41,396 nucleotides of DNA from Burkholderiaceae bacterium (GCA_900299025.1 OMIE01000099.1:1-41396); one strand, 5' to 3'; shown: positions 1-10,142, numbered from the stretch's first letter. Numbers and translations: made by a program. Notes: generated by a model from the sequence alone, not told the origin.

Positions 1-1658
1 CCATAGGGTAGTGCCATCCCGACAGCCAATGCTGTAAACACGGCCATGGCTTGTGTTGGGCCCTGGCTTAGGCTTGCGCCAAGGGCCGCACCCATCATCG
101 GTGCCGTGCAAGGCGTAGCCACCAAAACCGCAAGCATCCCGGAACCCAAGGCCCCGAACTCAGCCCTCCCAGCCCAATGCATAAAGCCAGAACCAACTTC
201 AAATAAACCCAGTAAGTTTGCGCCGATTAACAAAAATAAGATAAACATAGCGAACACAAATCCAGGCTCTTGCAATTGAAAGCCCCAACCGATTTGTTCC
301 CCTCCAGCCTGCAGCAAGACGACAACGAACCCGAGCGCCCAGAAGCTCAGCAAAACACCAAGGCCGTACAAAAGCGAGGCTTTGCGCACGCCTTGTTCAA
401 CCTTGCGCAGGCCTTGTTCAATCGAGACGGGAAGCTCAGGGCTTGATGTTGCGGCTAGGTCAGGTTTGGGTACCAGACTTAAAAGTTTGATCCCAATGAC
501 AGGGAAAACGCAGGGCATCGCGTTGAGGAGAAAGCCACCGAATAGGGCCATGAGCATAAGCAACATCACGCCCTGATCGGGCGCAGCGAGCGCAGTGCCG
601 GCTTTTGCAGAGGCCGCCGCTTCTGCGCCTCCCTTTGCGGAGGCATCAGCCGTCGAAGCGGCGGACGTTCCGACCGATGAGGTCGCGGATCCCTTCACCG
701 ATGAGGCTGCAGCGTCGTCAACTGATGCCGTCGCACTCGCCGTAACCACTTTATAGCTGCTCTTACCCAGCTGCAGATAACCATTAATCGAAAGCTCACC
801 CTTAAAACTTGGATCGGCTGCAAGGATTAAGCGAAAGCCGCGCTCCTTGTCGACCTGCAGAACTTGCTTGGCAGGATTGATCATCCAGCCCGCTTGCTCG
901 GGGAAATAGCTTGGCTTGATCGACGCCGCCGAAGCACTGATGAGATTGGCCAACGCTTGATCAGTGCCGGGAACGGGTCGCAGCAAAAATCTATCGCCCT
1001 CACGTTCGTAGGTCATTGCCAGTGCTTTCTCGGGTACGCGACTCAATGCCTGTCGAACTTGGGGCAAGGACGGACCGGGCAGTCGAAGATCCAGAGCGAT
1101 AGAGGCTTCCCCGGGAATACAGACATCACTGCACATGAGCCAGCGCACCTTCGCATGGAGCGGGTATACCCCCTGCTTAGTCGCCTCCGGAACATCAAAG
1201 CCCATAGGAATCCATAGGTCGCCCTCGTACCCGAAATTCATCAACGGGCCAACGGGAATGCGCTCGGGCATTGGCCAGTAAACCTTTGGCGCTGACCAGC
1301 CCTTTGGCAAGTTCCATTCAAGGCTTGTGGCAAGCCCTGAGTCCCCCGGATTCAACCAGTAGGTATGCCAGCCCGAAGCATGCTGCAGTCTTAGAGCGAT
1401 CCATAGCGTTTTCGTTGACTGATCGATCGCAAGGTCAGCATGCAAACTCGCCTTAACTGGCTCATCATCGGACTTGCCAGCGAACATAGCGGCGAGCTTT
1501 GAGGCCTGAGCGGGATGAAGCGCCGGGCCTACACAAAGGATAAAAAAGACCGAGACCACGAAAAATACGCGTGGCTTCGATAAACTGCCGACCAAACGGC
1601 GAGGGAGCAAACGACGGCCGATCAACAGCCAGAACCGAGCAAAAATGAGCACATCCAT
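1..1658 (-). CDS. DsbD/ScsB-family thiol:disulfide interchange protein (3' end outside window)
   Basis: The reverse strand reads open from an ATG at 1658 to the window edge (about 552 codons, no stop). It starts with a basic stretch and a hydrophobic signal (about residues 30-50). The N-terminal periplasmic domain has the typical GWHTYWLNPGDSG segment and a CSDVC cysteine pair (about C176/C180). An Ala/Ser-rich linker (about 305-360) leads into a polytopic region with the two membrane cysteine motifs NAMPCVFP and ATPCTAP. These are the redox-active cysteines of DsbD/CcdA transmembrane domains, which carry electrons from cytoplasmic thioredoxin to periplasmic partners. A C-terminal thioredoxin domain would lie left of the window, so DsbD and ScsB cannot be separated. 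The ATG is preceded by a purine-rich GAGG about 2-6 nt upstream, and another start nearby is possible. Confidence 0.9.
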   Translation of the reverse strand, partial: MDVLIFARFWLLIGRRLLPRRLVGSLSKPRVFFVVSVFFILCVGPALHPAQASKLAAMFAGKSDDEPVKASLHADLAIDQSTKTLWIALRLQHASGWHTYWLNPGDSGLATSLEWNLPKGWSAPKVYWPMPERIPVGPLMNFGYEGDLWIPMGFDVPEATKQGVYPLHAKVRWLMCSDVCIPGEASIALDLRLPGPSLPQVRQALSRVPEKALAMTYEREGDRFLLRPVPGTDQALANLISASAASIKPSYFPEQAGWMINPAKQVLQVDKERGFRLILAADPSFKGELSINGYLQLGKSSYKVVTASATASVDDAAASSVKGSATSSVGTSAASTADASAKGGAEAAASAKAGTALAAPDQGVMLLMLMALFGGFLLNAMPCVFPVIGIKLLSLVPKPDLAATSSPELPVSIEQGLRKVEQGVRKASLLYGLGVLLSFWALGFVVVLLQAGGEQIGWGFQLQEPGFVFAMFILFLLIGANLLGLFEVGSGFMHWAGRAEFGALGSGMLAVLVATPCTAPMMGAALGASLSQGPTQAMAVFTALAVGMALPY

Positions 1659-1790
1659 GCCCTCGATCCTACCAAGGAGTTGATAGAGGGGGGATTTGCG
1701 GGATATCCTCGGCGGGATGTTGCGATGTATGTTGTGAGCACAAGGCGTTTGCTCACCCGAAAAACACAGGTAAATCAAAGACGAGGCCGC

Positions 1791-2249
1791 ATGAACCCCA
1801 TGATCGAGGCTTTCGATGCCGTCGAAGCCCAAGTCCATCAAGTCATCGACCTGAATGCGGCACTACGCGCCCAATGCGCCAGTCTTCAGGAGCAACTGCG
1901 TCAGGCTCAAGCGCTTCATGACGCTCGCGAAGGCGACCAGGCGAGCGATCAACTGCAGCAGGCCATCGTGAGTCGCGACCAAGCGATCGAGCAGCTGCAG
2001 CAAGCCGTTGTGGCTCGAGACCAGGCTATTGGTCAATTGCAACAGGCGATCACGGCCCGGGACCAGGCCATTGAGCAACAAGCGCATGCGCTTTCGGCAG
2101 CAGAGTTGGCGATTAACGAGCGTGACCAACAGATCAAAGAATTTCGCGACCGCATGAAGCAGGCGCAACAACGCGTGCGCAAAGCCCTTGAGGTGCTGCC
2201 GCCCCATACGCCTGACCTATTTGAGGAATCGCCCCCGCCTGCCCGTTAA
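1791..2249 (+). CDS. coiled-coil protein upstream of zapA (ZapB-like role possible)
   Basis: This is a protein of about 152 residues, almost entirely Gln/Ala/Glu/Arg-rich and predicted to be one long coiled coil, with a Pro-rich tail. It has no membrane segment and no recognisable catalytic motif. I chose the ATG at 1791 because it has a GAGG at 1783-1786 and the protein-like composition begins there. The frame is open upstream to 1680, but that would need a TTG start directly abutting the AAGGAG. It is followed 31 nt later by zapA. A short coiled-coil gene in front of zapA suggests a cell-division helper of the ZapB/SlyX kind, but this is inferred from position only. The centre is built of 14-residue repeats (see the repeat entry). 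Confidence 0.75.
   Translation: MNPMIEAFDAVEAQVHQVIDLNAALRAQCASLQEQLRQAQALHDAREGDQASDQLQQAIVSRDQAIEQLQQAVVARDQAIGQLQQAITARDQAIEQQAHALSAAELAINERDQQIKEFRDRMKQAQQRVRKALEVLPPHTPDLFEESPPPAR
1950..2117 (+). repeat. 42-bp coding tandem repeat (about 3 copies plus a degenerate fourth)
   Basis: Three in-frame 42-bp units start at 1950, 1992 and 2034, each encoding a 14-residue unit of the form QLQQA-(I/V)-x-x-RDQAI-(E/G). A degraded fourth unit follows from 2076. The DNA copies differ mostly at third positions (CAACTG, CAGCTG, CAATTG), so the repeat is old and held by selection on the protein. The unit is two heptads long, as expected for extending a coiled coil. Confidence 0.85.
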
Positions 2250-2280
2250 AACACCGAGCCGCCTTTGAGAGACTATTGTC

Positions 2281-2703
2281 ATGACAAGTACTAGCGATCA
2301 GCAAGCAAACCCAGCAGCAAGCGATGTCCAGGCAGACGGCACGCACACCGACTCAGCCGCTGTGGGCGAAGCACGAGCTAAAACCGCCGTTCATATCCGT
2401 TTACTTGAGCGCGATTATCGACTTGCCGTGCACGATGATGAAAAGCAAGCGCTTGTCGATGCGGCACACAAACTCGATGTGCGCATGCGCGAAATTCGTG
2501 ATCAGGGAAAAATCCATGCTGCCGATCGGATCGCAATCATGGCAGCGCTTGAAGCATCGCTAGAAAGCGTCAAACTCAGCCAAGCGAGCAAGCAAACAAC
2601 CCATGCCTCCGATCAGCAGGCGATCGCCCAGCAGGCCGACGACGAAATATTGTTGCTACGCATGCAATCGCTTTCTCAACGGCTCTCTGACGCACTTTCT
2701 TAG
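2281..2703 (+). CDS. zapA: cell division protein ZapA
   Basis: This is a 140-residue protein. Residues about 35-95 match the ZapA core: a short beta region (VHIRLLERDYRLAV), then a helix with KLDVRMREIR and the conserved DRIAIMAAL segment. A C-terminal coiled coil follows. ZapA binds FtsZ in the cytoplasm and bundles protofilaments at the Z ring. The N-terminal 30 residues are a polar, low-complexity extension not usual for the family. It lies directly upstream of the 6S RNA, a classic proteobacterial arrangement, and is probably co-transcribed with the coiled-coil gene before it. The Shine-Dalgarno sequence is weak. Confidence 0.9.
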   Translation: MTSTSDQQANPAASDVQADGTHTDSAAVGEARAKTAVHIRLLERDYRLAVHDDEKQALVDAAHKLDVRMREIRDQGKIHAADRIAIMAALEASLESVKLSQASKQTTHASDQQAIAQQADDEILLLRMQSLSQRLSDALS

Positions 2704-2710
2704 CGTACGA

Positions 2711-2918
2711 GGCCTGTCTTGGGGATACAATGAAATGGTCCTGCGGTGCACGTTAAGGTCATAGATTCCTTGAACCAATGCTATAAGCATCCAGGCTACG
2801 GAAGTTCGAGTGCCGCTGTTGTGATCGTCCCTCGTCGGACGAACCTGATGCGGCACCCTCTGTGGCCGCTCTGAACCCTCGGTTCAGGATGCCGGCCTGA
2901 CGGCATCCGCGGGACACC
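2711..2918 (+). ncRNA. ssrS: 6S RNA
   Basis: The gap after zapA holds a long-hairpin RNA of about 208 nt. The ends pair (TGTC at 2715-2718 with GACA at 2913-2916). The 3' half contains the diagnostic adjacent hairpins TGAACC..GGTTCA and GATGCCGGCC-TGA-CGGCATC, the same layout as the end of E. coli 6S RNA. Its place immediately after zapA is the conserved location. 6S RNA mimics an open promoter and sequesters sigma-70 RNA polymerase in stationary phase. Exact ends are estimated from pairing, not mapped. Confidence 0.82.
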
Positions 2919-2952
2919 ACACCCCAATCGCCTACCAGCTTAGCAAGGCATC

Positions 2953-3807
2953 TTGAGCGCGCTCCCTTCCTCCCTGCCCCTTGCGCTGCCATGGCTCACC
3001 GTCGCAGGCTTACTACTCTTGGGGGCTTGCACGGGCTTCTTATCGGGCTTACTCGGCATCGGTGGCGGCATGATCATGGTGCCCTTCGTCGATGCCTTAT
3101 TGCGCCAGCAAGGCCTTGATGCCGAACATAGCCTCCGGATGGCGATTGCGACATCGCTTGCAACCATACTTTTCACCTCGCTCTCAAGCATGCGTGCGCA
3201 TCACCGACGAGGTGGCGTTCGATGGGATGTCGCAAAGCAACTGTTGCCGGGGATCTTGCTCGGAAGCGCACTGGGTGCGTACTGGGCAAGTCAATTGCAA
3301 ACTCGGTGGCTGCTCGCCTGGTTTGCCGCTTTTTTACTCTTTTCGGCCACGCAGATGCTCATCGAACGGAAGCCGAAAGCCAGCCGAGGGCTGCCGTCAC
3401 AGGGCGGCCTGACGCTCGTGGGCAGTTTGATTGGCGGCCTTTCTTCTGTTGTTGGGGCTGGCGGTGCATTTATGACCGTACCCTTTTTGACCTGGTGCAG
3501 CCTTGCGCCCGCCGTAGCCATCGGAACAAGTGCGGCAAGCGGATTTCCGATTGCGGCAGCAGGCACGCTGGGTTACATCTACAGCGGCTGGCATCATCAA
3601 CTGCCGCACGCACTTGGTTATGTCTACCTGCCCGCACTGCTGATCATCGTGCTTGCCAGCATGCTTACCGCACCGCGAGGCGCCGCGCTGGCGCATCAAT
3701 TGCCAACCAAGCGTCTTAAGCGCTACTTTGCTGCTTCGCTATACCTTTTATCGCTCCATATGCTTTGGCGCACTATTGAGTCGTTTAACGCATCAATCGC
3801 CCAGTAA
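2953..3807 (+). CDS. TauE/SafE-family membrane permease
   Basis: A 284-residue polytopic protein of about 8 hydrophobic segments. It has two internally related halves, each carrying the family glycine motif: GLLGIGGGMIMVPF near residue 32 and SVVGAGGAFMTVPF near residue 163. The family exports or imports small sulfur-containing or organic anions (sulfite, sulfoacetate and others) across the inner membrane; the substrate here is unknown. The start is TTG at 2953 with AAGG at 2945-2948, only about 35 nt past the 6S RNA end. There is no sulfur-metabolism gene nearby to suggest a substrate. Confidence 0.85.
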   Translation: MSALPSSLPLALPWLTVAGLLLLGACTGFLSGLLGIGGGMIMVPFVDALLRQQGLDAEHSLRMAIATSLATILFTSLSSMRAHHRRGGVRWDVAKQLLPGILLGSALGAYWASQLQTRWLLAWFAAFLLFSATQMLIERKPKASRGLPSQGGLTLVGSLIGGLSSVVGAGGAFMTVPFLTWCSLAPAVAIGTSAASGFPIAAAGTLGYIYSGWHHQLPHALGYVYLPALLIIVLASMLTAPRGAALAHQLPTKRLKRYFAASLYLLSLHMLWRTIESFNASIAQ

Positions 3808-3884
3808 TATGCATGAAAAATAATAAACTACGCTGAGATGCTGCGTTGCACCTTGGTGTAAGTTGCCTTTTGAGGAGACAAGCA

Positions 3885-5567
3885 TTGAATAAAACACAAG
3901 CGGTTGTCGAAAAACCAATCCGATTGCGGCCTCATTTAAAGGGCAGGCAGGTCGATCGCGAAGACCGCAAGGCCCTGCATCGCATACTTGGTGGACCCGC
4001 AAACCAACGCGACTTACTGATCGAGTATTTGCATAAGATTCAAGATAGCGAAGCTTGCTTACCGGTGGGCTTACTCAATGCCCTGGCGGCTGACTTGAAC
4101 ATCGCTGGCGCCGAAGTCTATGAAGTCGCAAGTTTTTATCATCACTTCGATATTGTTCGCGAAGGTGAATCAAGACCAGCCCGCTTAACGCTAAGAGTTT
4201 GTGAATCCCTGACTTGCTCACTCGCTGGCGCAGAAAAGCTGCTTTTACGATTGCGTCAACTGCTTGGGGAGCAACTTAGGGTTCAAGCGGTTCCGTGTGT
4301 GGGCCGCTGCGAGGACGCGCCCATCGCCGTACTCGGGCAAACCCCGATTGTTCAAGCCGATGAAGGCGCGGTGCTCGCTGCCCTGTCATCAGGCGCAACC
4401 AAGGCCTCGACACCTGATGCAATTGATTATCACAACTATATCATTCAAGGCGGCTATCAATTACTGAAAGCACTTGATACAGGAGCGCTTTCCGCGGATA
4501 CGGTTATTGCCGCCCTTGAAGTTTCGGGTTTACGTGGTCTAGGCGGTGCAGGATTTCCTGTTTATCGAAAATGGAACATTTTGCGTCAGCAGCCTGCCCC
4601 TCGTTACATGGCGGTCAATATTGACGAAGGTGAGCCAGGAACATTTAAAGATCGTTATTATTTAGAACGAGATCCTCATCGATTCCTCGAGGGCATGCTG
4701 ATTGCAGCCAAGATAACGGGCATGTCTGCCATCTGGATTTACTTGCGCGACGAATATGCCCACTGCCGCCAACTTCTCGAGCGTGAACTCAAAGCCTTAC
4801 AAGCGCAAGCGCCCTGCCCCTTGCCAGCGATTTCGCTTAGGCGAGGCGCAGGTGCCTATATATGCGGGGAAGAATCGGCGATGATTGAATCGATTGAGGG
4901 CAAGCGCGGCGTGCCAAGACTGCGCCCGCCTTATGTCGCCGAGCGGGGCTTATTCGGACGGCCAACACTTGAGCACAATATGGAGAGTCTTTACTGGATT
5001 CGCGAGATCGTTGAGCGCGGCGGCGAATGGTTTGCAGCGCAAGGCCGCCGTGGGCGTAAAGGCCTTCGCTCATTTTCAGTCTCTGGCAGGGTAAACAAGC
5101 CCGGTGTTCACCTCGCCCCTGCGGGCATAACCGTTGTCGAATTGATTAACGAGTACGCCGGTGGCATGCTTGAAGGGCACAGCTTTTATGCCTACCTGCC
5201 GGGTGGCGCATCGGGAGGCATATTGCCAGCGCGCATGGGCCATATCCCGCTGGACTTCGACACCCTAAACCCACATGGCGCATTCATTGGATCGGCAGCC
5301 GTGGTTATTTTGTCGGACAAGGACAAAGCAAGCGATGCCGCTCGAAATTTGATGCACTTTTTTGAACATGAATCCTGTGGTCAGTGCACACCTTGTCGCG
5401 TCGGCACAAGCAAAATGAATCAATTGATTGCTCGCGATCAATGGGATCAGCGGCTAATCGAAGAGTTATCACAAACCATGATCGATGCCTCGATTTGCGG
5501 ATTAGGCCAAGCCGCACCCAACCCCGTGCTTCTCGTCATGAAACACTTTGCCCACGAGGTGAGCTGA
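3885..5567 (+). CDS. NAD-dependent formate dehydrogenase, fused NuoE-NuoF-like (gamma-beta) subunit
   Basis: This is a 560-residue fusion. Residues about 25-165 are a NuoE/thioredoxin-like [2Fe-2S] domain with ligands C106, C111, C138 and C142. Residues about 180-560 are NuoF-like: a glycine-rich NADH/FMN region (GLRGLGGAGFPVYRKW, about 215-230; YICGEESAMIESIEGKRG, about 325-342) and a [4Fe-4S] site (C498, C501, C504, C538). It passes electrons from the alpha subunit to NAD+. I take TTG at 3885, which has GAGGAG at 3872-3877 with 7-nt spacing; the frame extends upstream to a poorer TTG at 3846. In many bacteria these domains are two genes (FdsG and FdsB); the fused form resembles the beta subunit of the Methylorubrum tungsten formate dehydrogenase FDH1. 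The stop overlaps the next ATG by one base (TGATG). Confidence 0.92.
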   Translation: MNKTQAVVEKPIRLRPHLKGRQVDREDRKALHRILGGPANQRDLLIEYLHKIQDSEACLPVGLLNALAADLNIAGAEVYEVASFYHHFDIVREGESRPARLTLRVCESLTCSLAGAEKLLLRLRQLLGEQLRVQAVPCVGRCEDAPIAVLGQTPIVQADEGAVLAALSSGATKASTPDAIDYHNYIIQGGYQLLKALDTGALSADTVIAALEVSGLRGLGGAGFPVYRKWNILRQQPAPRYMAVNIDEGEPGTFKDRYYLERDPHRFLEGMLIAAKITGMSAIWIYLRDEYAHCRQLLERELKALQAQAPCPLPAISLRRGAGAYICGEESAMIESIEGKRGVPRLRPPYVAERGLFGRPTLEHNMESLYWIREIVERGGEWFAAQGRRGRKGLRSFSVSGRVNKPGVHLAPAGITVVELINEYAGGMLEGHSFYAYLPGGASGGILPARMGHIPLDFDTLNPHGAFIGSAAVVILSDKDKASDAARNLMHFFEHESCGQCTPCRVGTSKMNQLIARDQWDQRLIEELSQTMIDASICGLGQAAPNPVLLVMKHFAHEVS

Positions 5568-8356
5568 TGTCGGCCATATGTTTCGAACTCAACGGTCGGA
5601 CTGTCAACGCCAATCCCGAAGAAACGATTATCGAGGCAGCGCACCGACTTGGGGTTGAGATTCCCCATTTATGCTACACGCCTGGGTTGCGCCCCGATGG
5701 CAATTGCCGTGCCTGTGTGGTGGAAGTCGAGGGCGAGCGAACGCTTGCGCCCGCATGCTGTCGCAAGCCAACATCCGATATGAAGGTTAAAACAGAGACT
5801 GCTCGGGTGTACAAAGCACAGTCGATGGTACTTGAGCTGCTTCTCAGCGATATGCCCGAGGTCGAGAGAAATCCCGACTCAGAACTGATGCATTGGGCGC
5901 AATTTAGAGGGCTGTCTAAGCCGCGCTTTGAGTCGAGGAAGCATCCTGCGAGTGATCTCAGTCATCCGGCAATCGCCGTCAATTTGGATGCTTGCATTCA
6001 ATGCACAAGATGCCTGCGGGCATGCCGCGAGGAGCAAGTCAACGACGTCATCGGTTATGCCGGTCGAGGCGCGCAATCGCATATCGTTTTTGATTTTGAC
6101 GATCGCATGGGCGAGTCAAGTTGTGTGGCCTGCGGTGAGTGCGTCGCGGCGTGCCCAACCGGAGCGCTGATGCCAGCACGCGACGCCGGGCTAAGCCCGG
6201 TTCAAAGCGCTGTTGATTCGGTGTGCCCCTTTTGTGGTGTCGGCTGTCAGCTCACCTATATGGTTCAAGATAACCGTATCGTTCGCGTTGAAGGTAGAGA
6301 CGGACCAGCCAATGAGGGTCGATTATGCGTCAAAGGTCGATATGGTTTTGACTACGTTCATCACCCACAGCGTTTGACCAAACCCCTGATACGACGCGAA
6401 GGTATCAAAAAGGACCCCAAGCAATCGCTTGACCCAGATCAATGGCAAGCGGTATTCCGAGAAGCAACATGGGATGAGGCAATGGCTTTGGCGGCCGGTG
6501 GTTTAGCACGCATTAAAGAGGCGCACGGACCTGCTGCGCTTGCAGGATTTGGTTCTGCAAAAGGATCAAACGAAGAAGCCTATTTGTTTCAAAAATTAGT
6601 TCGTACTGGTTTTGGTAGCAATAATGTCGACCATTGCACAAGGCTCTGCCATGCGTCAAGCGTCGCAGCCCTCATGGAAGGCGTAAGCTCAGGCGCAGTC
6701 TCCAATCCGGTGCGTGATGTGGCGAAGGCCTCGGTGGTCATCGTGATCGGCGCAAATCCTACGGTGAACCATCCGGTTGCTGCAACATGGATCAAAAATG
6801 CGGTTAAGCATGGCACGCGTTTGATCGTCGCAGACCCGCGCCGCACCGAGCTCGCGCGACATGCCAGTCACGTCTTGCAATTCAACCCCGATACCGATGT
6901 GGCGTTACTCAATGCAATGCTGCATGTCATCGTTGAGGAAGGTTTGGCAAATAAGGCGTTTATCGAAGACCGCACCCTAGGCTACGAAGCGCTTGCCGAA
7001 AATGTGAGAGCGTTCACCCCCGAAAAAATGGCGCCGATCTGTGGCATACCTGCAGCCACAATTCGAGAGGTGGCAAGGCTTTACGCCAGTTCACCGGCGT
7101 CGATGATTCTCTGGGGTATGGGCATCTCGCAGCATGTTCATGGCACTGACAACGCGCGCTGCCTCATTGCACTTGCCATGGTCACAGGGCAAATCGGGCG
7201 CCCAGGCACTGGTCTGCACCCACTGCGTGGGCAAAACAATGTGCAAGGCGCATCAGATTCGGGTCTGATCCCGATGGTCTTTCCCGACTATCAGCGAGTC
7301 GACAATCCCGGTGCTCGCGAGCGATTCGAGCGACTTTGGGCAACGAGCCTTGATCCAAGGCCTGGCTTAACCGTTGTCGAAATTATCAATGCAGCCTGCG
7401 ATAAGACCATTAAGGGCATGTATGTGATGGGTGAAAATCCGGCCATGTCAGACCCCGACGCCAATCATGCACGCGAGGGATTGGCAAGCCTCGAACATCT
7501 GGTCGTACAAGATATTTTCCTAACCGAGACGGCCTATCTGGCTGATGTGGTGCTGCCGGCAAGCGCCTGGCCCGAGAAAGATGGTACGGTGACCAATACA
7601 GACCGGCTTGTTCAGCTTGGCCGAAAAGCGATTCAATCGCCTGGCGAGGCGCGAGAGGACTGGGCTATCCTGGTCGACATGGGACAAAGGCTTGGACTTG
7701 ATTGGCACTACAAGCATCCGCGTGACGTTTTCGAGGAAATGCGCAAGGGCATGGATTCGATCGCGGGCATTACCTGGGAAAGGCTTGAGAAGGACTCGGC
7801 AGTCACCTACCCCTGCCCCACCGAGGGCCACCCCGGGCAATCGGTCATCTTCACCGACAAGTTCCCAACACCAAGCGGTAAGGCGCAACTTGTACCAGCT
7901 GATTTAATTCGAGCCGCAGAGCAACCCGATCTTGACTACCCCGAAGTGTTGATCACCGGTCGACAATTAGAACACTGGCATACCGGTGCAATGACACGCC
8001 GTGCTGGGGTACTCGATGCCATCGAACCTGAGCCAGTCGCTTCAGCGCATCCTGATGAGCTTGCGCGCTGGCAAGTCAAGCCCGGTGACATTATCACGGT
8101 GACGTCGCGCCGTGGGTCCATATCGCTTTATGCGCGCGCTGATGAAGGCACACCCTTAGGTTCATTGTTTATACCGTTCTGCTATTACGAAGCGGCAGCC
8201 AATAAGCTCACCAATCCCGTCTTGGATCCTTTTGGCAAGATTCCCGAGTTCAAGTATTGCGCTGTACGCGTTGAACGTGGTGGCCCAGTGCCCGTGCGTG
8301 CAAGCTATGGCGGTGGACAAGCACTTGCCCAAGTGGCAAGTACTGTAACGATTTAG
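5567..8356 (+). CDS. NAD-dependent formate dehydrogenase, catalytic alpha subunit (Mo/W-bisMGD)
   Basis: This 929-residue protein oxidises formate to CO2. Domain order: NuoG-like [2Fe-2S] (C36, C47, C50, C64), two [4Fe-4S] clusters (C143-C153 and C186-C196), a further [4Fe-4S] at the start of the molybdopterin domain (C220, C223, C227, C254), then the bis-MGD fold. The metal-ligating cysteine is C361 with H362 in [12 protein letters not shown], matching the Sec-His pair of E. coli FdhH. No cysteine occurs between residues 66 and 142, so the His-Cys3 cluster of NuoG is absent. The start is ATG 5567, overlapping the upstream stop, with GAGGTGAG before it. Tungsten versus molybdenum cannot be read from sequence. 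No FdsC/FdhD or FdsD maturation gene is adjacent. Confidence 0.94.
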   Translation: MSAICFELNGRTVNANPEETIIEAAHRLGVEIPHLCYTPGLRPDGNCRACVVEVEGERTLAPACCRKPTSDMKVKTETARVYKAQSMVLELLLSDMPEVERNPDSELMHWAQFRGLSKPRFESRKHPASDLSHPAIAVNLDACIQCTRCLRACREEQVNDVIGYAGRGAQSHIVFDFDDRMGESSCVACGECVAACPTGALMPARDAGLSPVQSAVDSVCPFCGVGCQLTYMVQDNRIVRVEGRDGPANEGRLCVKGRYGFDYVHHPQRLTKPLIRREGIKKDPKQSLDPDQWQAVFREATWDEAMALAAGGLARIKEAHGPAALAGFGSAKGSNEEAYLFQKLVRTGFGSNNVDHCTRLCHASSVAALMEGVSSGAVSNPVRDVAKASVVIVIGANPTVNHPVAATWIKNAVKHGTRLIVADPRRTELARHASHVLQFNPDTDVALLNAMLHVIVEEGLANKAFIEDRTLGYEALAENVRAFTPEKMAPICGIPAATIREVARLYASSPASMILWGMGISQHVHGTDNARCLIALAMVTGQIGRPGTGLHPLRGQNNVQGASDSGLIPMVFPDYQRVDNPGARERFERLWATSLDPRPGLTVVEIINAACDKTIKGMYVMGENPAMSDPDANHAREGLASLEHLVVQDIFLTETAYLADVVLPASAWPEKDGTVTNTDRLVQLGRKAIQSPGEAREDWAILVDMGQRLGLDWHYKHPRDVFEEMRKGMDSIAGITWERLEKDSAVTYPCPTEGHPGQSVIFTDKFPTPSGKAQLVPADLIRAAEQPDLDYPEVLITGRQLEHWHTGAMTRRAGVLDAIEPEPVASAHPDELARWQVKPGDIITVTSRRGSISLYARADEGTPLGSLFIPFCYYEAAANKLTNPVLDPFGKIPEFKYCAVRVERGGPVPVRASYGGGQALAQVASTVTI

Positions 8357-8378
8357 CGCTCATTTCGCGAGGCATACC

Positions 8379-10049
8379 ATGGCATCAGATATCGAAATCG
8401 CCCAAGCGGCAAACATGCAACCCATCGCAAAGCTTGCTCAAGAAAAGCTTGGCATAGCGCCAGAACATCTTGAACCTTATGGTCACTACAAAGCCAAGGT
8501 ATCACTCAATTTTCTAGATCAATTAAAGGACCAACCGCAAGGTAAGCTGGTCTTGGTCACTGCCATCAGCCCCACACCTGCTGGTGAAGGCAAGACCACC
8601 ACAACCGTCGGCCTTGGCGATGCGCTTAACTACATCGGTAAAAAGGCCATCATCTGCCTACGGGAGCCCTCGCTCGGCCCGGTTTTCGGGGTCAAGGGAG
8701 GTGCGGCAGGGGGTGGCCATGCACAAATCGTCCCGATGGAAGATATCAACCTGCATTTCACCGGCGACTTCTCGGCCATCGCACTAGCGAATAATTTGCT
8801 TGCTGCGATGATCGACAACCACATTCACCACGGCAACGAGCTAGGTATTGATGTTCGCCGTATTCAGTGGAAGCGCGTCGTGGATATGAACGATCGTGCC
8901 TTGCGCCATATCGTGCAATCGCTTGGCGGTCCGGCCAATGGTTATCCCCGAGAGGACGGCTTTGACATTGTGGTGGCCTCAGAAGTGATGGCCATATTCT
9001 GTCTCGCAACCTCATTGGAGGATTTAAAGACTCGTCTCGGCAATATTGTCGTTGGCTATACACGGGAGCAAAAGGCCGTGTATGCCCGTGACTTGCAAGC
9101 TCACGGCGCGATGACGGTCTTACTCAAAGACGCCCTGGCACCCAATCTCGTTCAGACGCTTGAGAATAACCCCGCCTTTGTGCACGGTGGTCCTTTTGCC
9201 AATATCGCCCATGGCTGCAATACTGTGCTTGCCACGCAATCGGCTTTGCGGCTTGCTGATTACGTGGTTACCGAGGCAGGCTTTGGTGCTGACCTGGGCG
9301 CTGAAAAGTTTCTCGACATCAAGTGCCGAAAGTCTGGGCTCCGGCCCTCTGCAGCCGTCATCGTTGCGACCGTTCGTGCGATGAAGTATCACGGTGGCGC
9401 CGATCTAAAAACCATCACTGAAGAAAACCTATCTGCCCTAGACAAAGGTATTGTCAACCTCGAGCGTCACGTCGAGAATGTTTCAACGATTTATGGCATT
9501 CCTTGTGTGGTCTCCATTAACCGCTTTAATAGCGACACCCCCGCGGAGATCGACATGCTCAAACAGCGCATGTCAGCGCTTGGCGTCAAAGTTGTCCTAG
9601 CCACCCATTGGTCTGATGGTGGCAAGGGAGCCGCCGAATTAGCACAAATCGTGGTCGAACTTTGTGACCAGCCGTCGACCCCACGTTTCGTTTATGAAGA
9701 AAATGAAACCTTATGGGATAAGATTAACCTGATCGCTAAGCGGGTTTATCGGGCCAGCGAGGTCACATGTGACGCCAAGGTGCGCGCTCAGATCCGGAAA
9801 TTGCAAGACGACGGCTATGGGCATTACCCGGTGTGTGTGGCCAAGACCCAGTACTCCTTTTCCACCGATCCACAGTTGCGAGGAGCACCTGAAGGTCACG
9901 TCATCAACGTGAGGGAGGTGCGGCTAGCGGCTGGGGCTGAATTTGTCGTGATGGTCTGCGGTGACATCATGACGATGCCGGGCCTGCCAAAGGTTCCATC
10001 AGCAGCCAAGATCGACTGGGTGGACGGGAAGGTGGTGGGTTTGTTCTAG
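8379..10049 (+). CDS. fhs: formate-tetrahydrofolate ligase
   Basis: A 556-residue protein, the normal length for Fhs, which makes 10-formyl-THF from formate, THF and ATP in the cytoplasm. The family P-loop [15 protein letters not shown] lies at residues 66-80, followed by [20 protein letters not shown] and a [11 protein letters not shown] segment typical of the family. GAGG at 8369-8372 sits 6 nt before the ATG, and the gene begins 22 nt after the formate dehydrogenase alpha subunit. The context offers formate two fates: oxidation to CO2 with NADH, or entry into the one-carbon pool for serine, purine and formyl-methionine synthesis. Confidence 0.96.
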   Translation: MASDIEIAQAANMQPIAKLAQEKLGIAPEHLEPYGHYKAKVSLNFLDQLKDQPQGKLVLVTAISPTPAGEGKTTTTVGLGDALNYIGKKAIICLREPSLGPVFGVKGGAAGGGHAQIVPMEDINLHFTGDFSAIALANNLLAAMIDNHIHHGNELGIDVRRIQWKRVVDMNDRALRHIVQSLGGPANGYPREDGFDIVVASEVMAIFCLATSLEDLKTRLGNIVVGYTREQKAVYARDLQAHGAMTVLLKDALAPNLVQTLENNPAFVHGGPFANIAHGCNTVLATQSALRLADYVVTEAGFGADLGAEKFLDIKCRKSGLRPSAAVIVATVRAMKYHGGADLKTITEENLSALDKGIVNLERHVENVSTIYGIPCVVSINRFNSDTPAEIDMLKQRMSALGVKVVLATHWSDGGKGAAELAQIVVELCDQPSTPRFVYEENETLWDKINLIAKRVYRASEVTCDAKVRAQIRKLQDDGYGHYPVCVAKTQYSFSTDPQLRGAPEGHVINVREVRLAAGAEFVVMVCGDIMTMPGLPKVPSAAKIDWVDGKVVGLF

Positions 10050-10142
10050 GGCCTTTACTTCGTTGGGCGATTGGGGCTTGCAACGGCTTAATGGCACGTG
10101 CGGGTTCCATTCAATAAGGCCATTCATGTCAAGGAGCCCGAG

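Noticed and set aside
864-1217. Plus-strand open frame of 117 codons
   Set aside because: It lies antisense to the DsbD-like gene, which has clear family motifs over the whole stretch; this frame has none.
1863-2207. Reverse-strand frame of 114 codons across the coiled-coil gene
   Set aside because: It is the antisense reading of the 42-bp repeats, so its Leu-rich pattern is a by-product.
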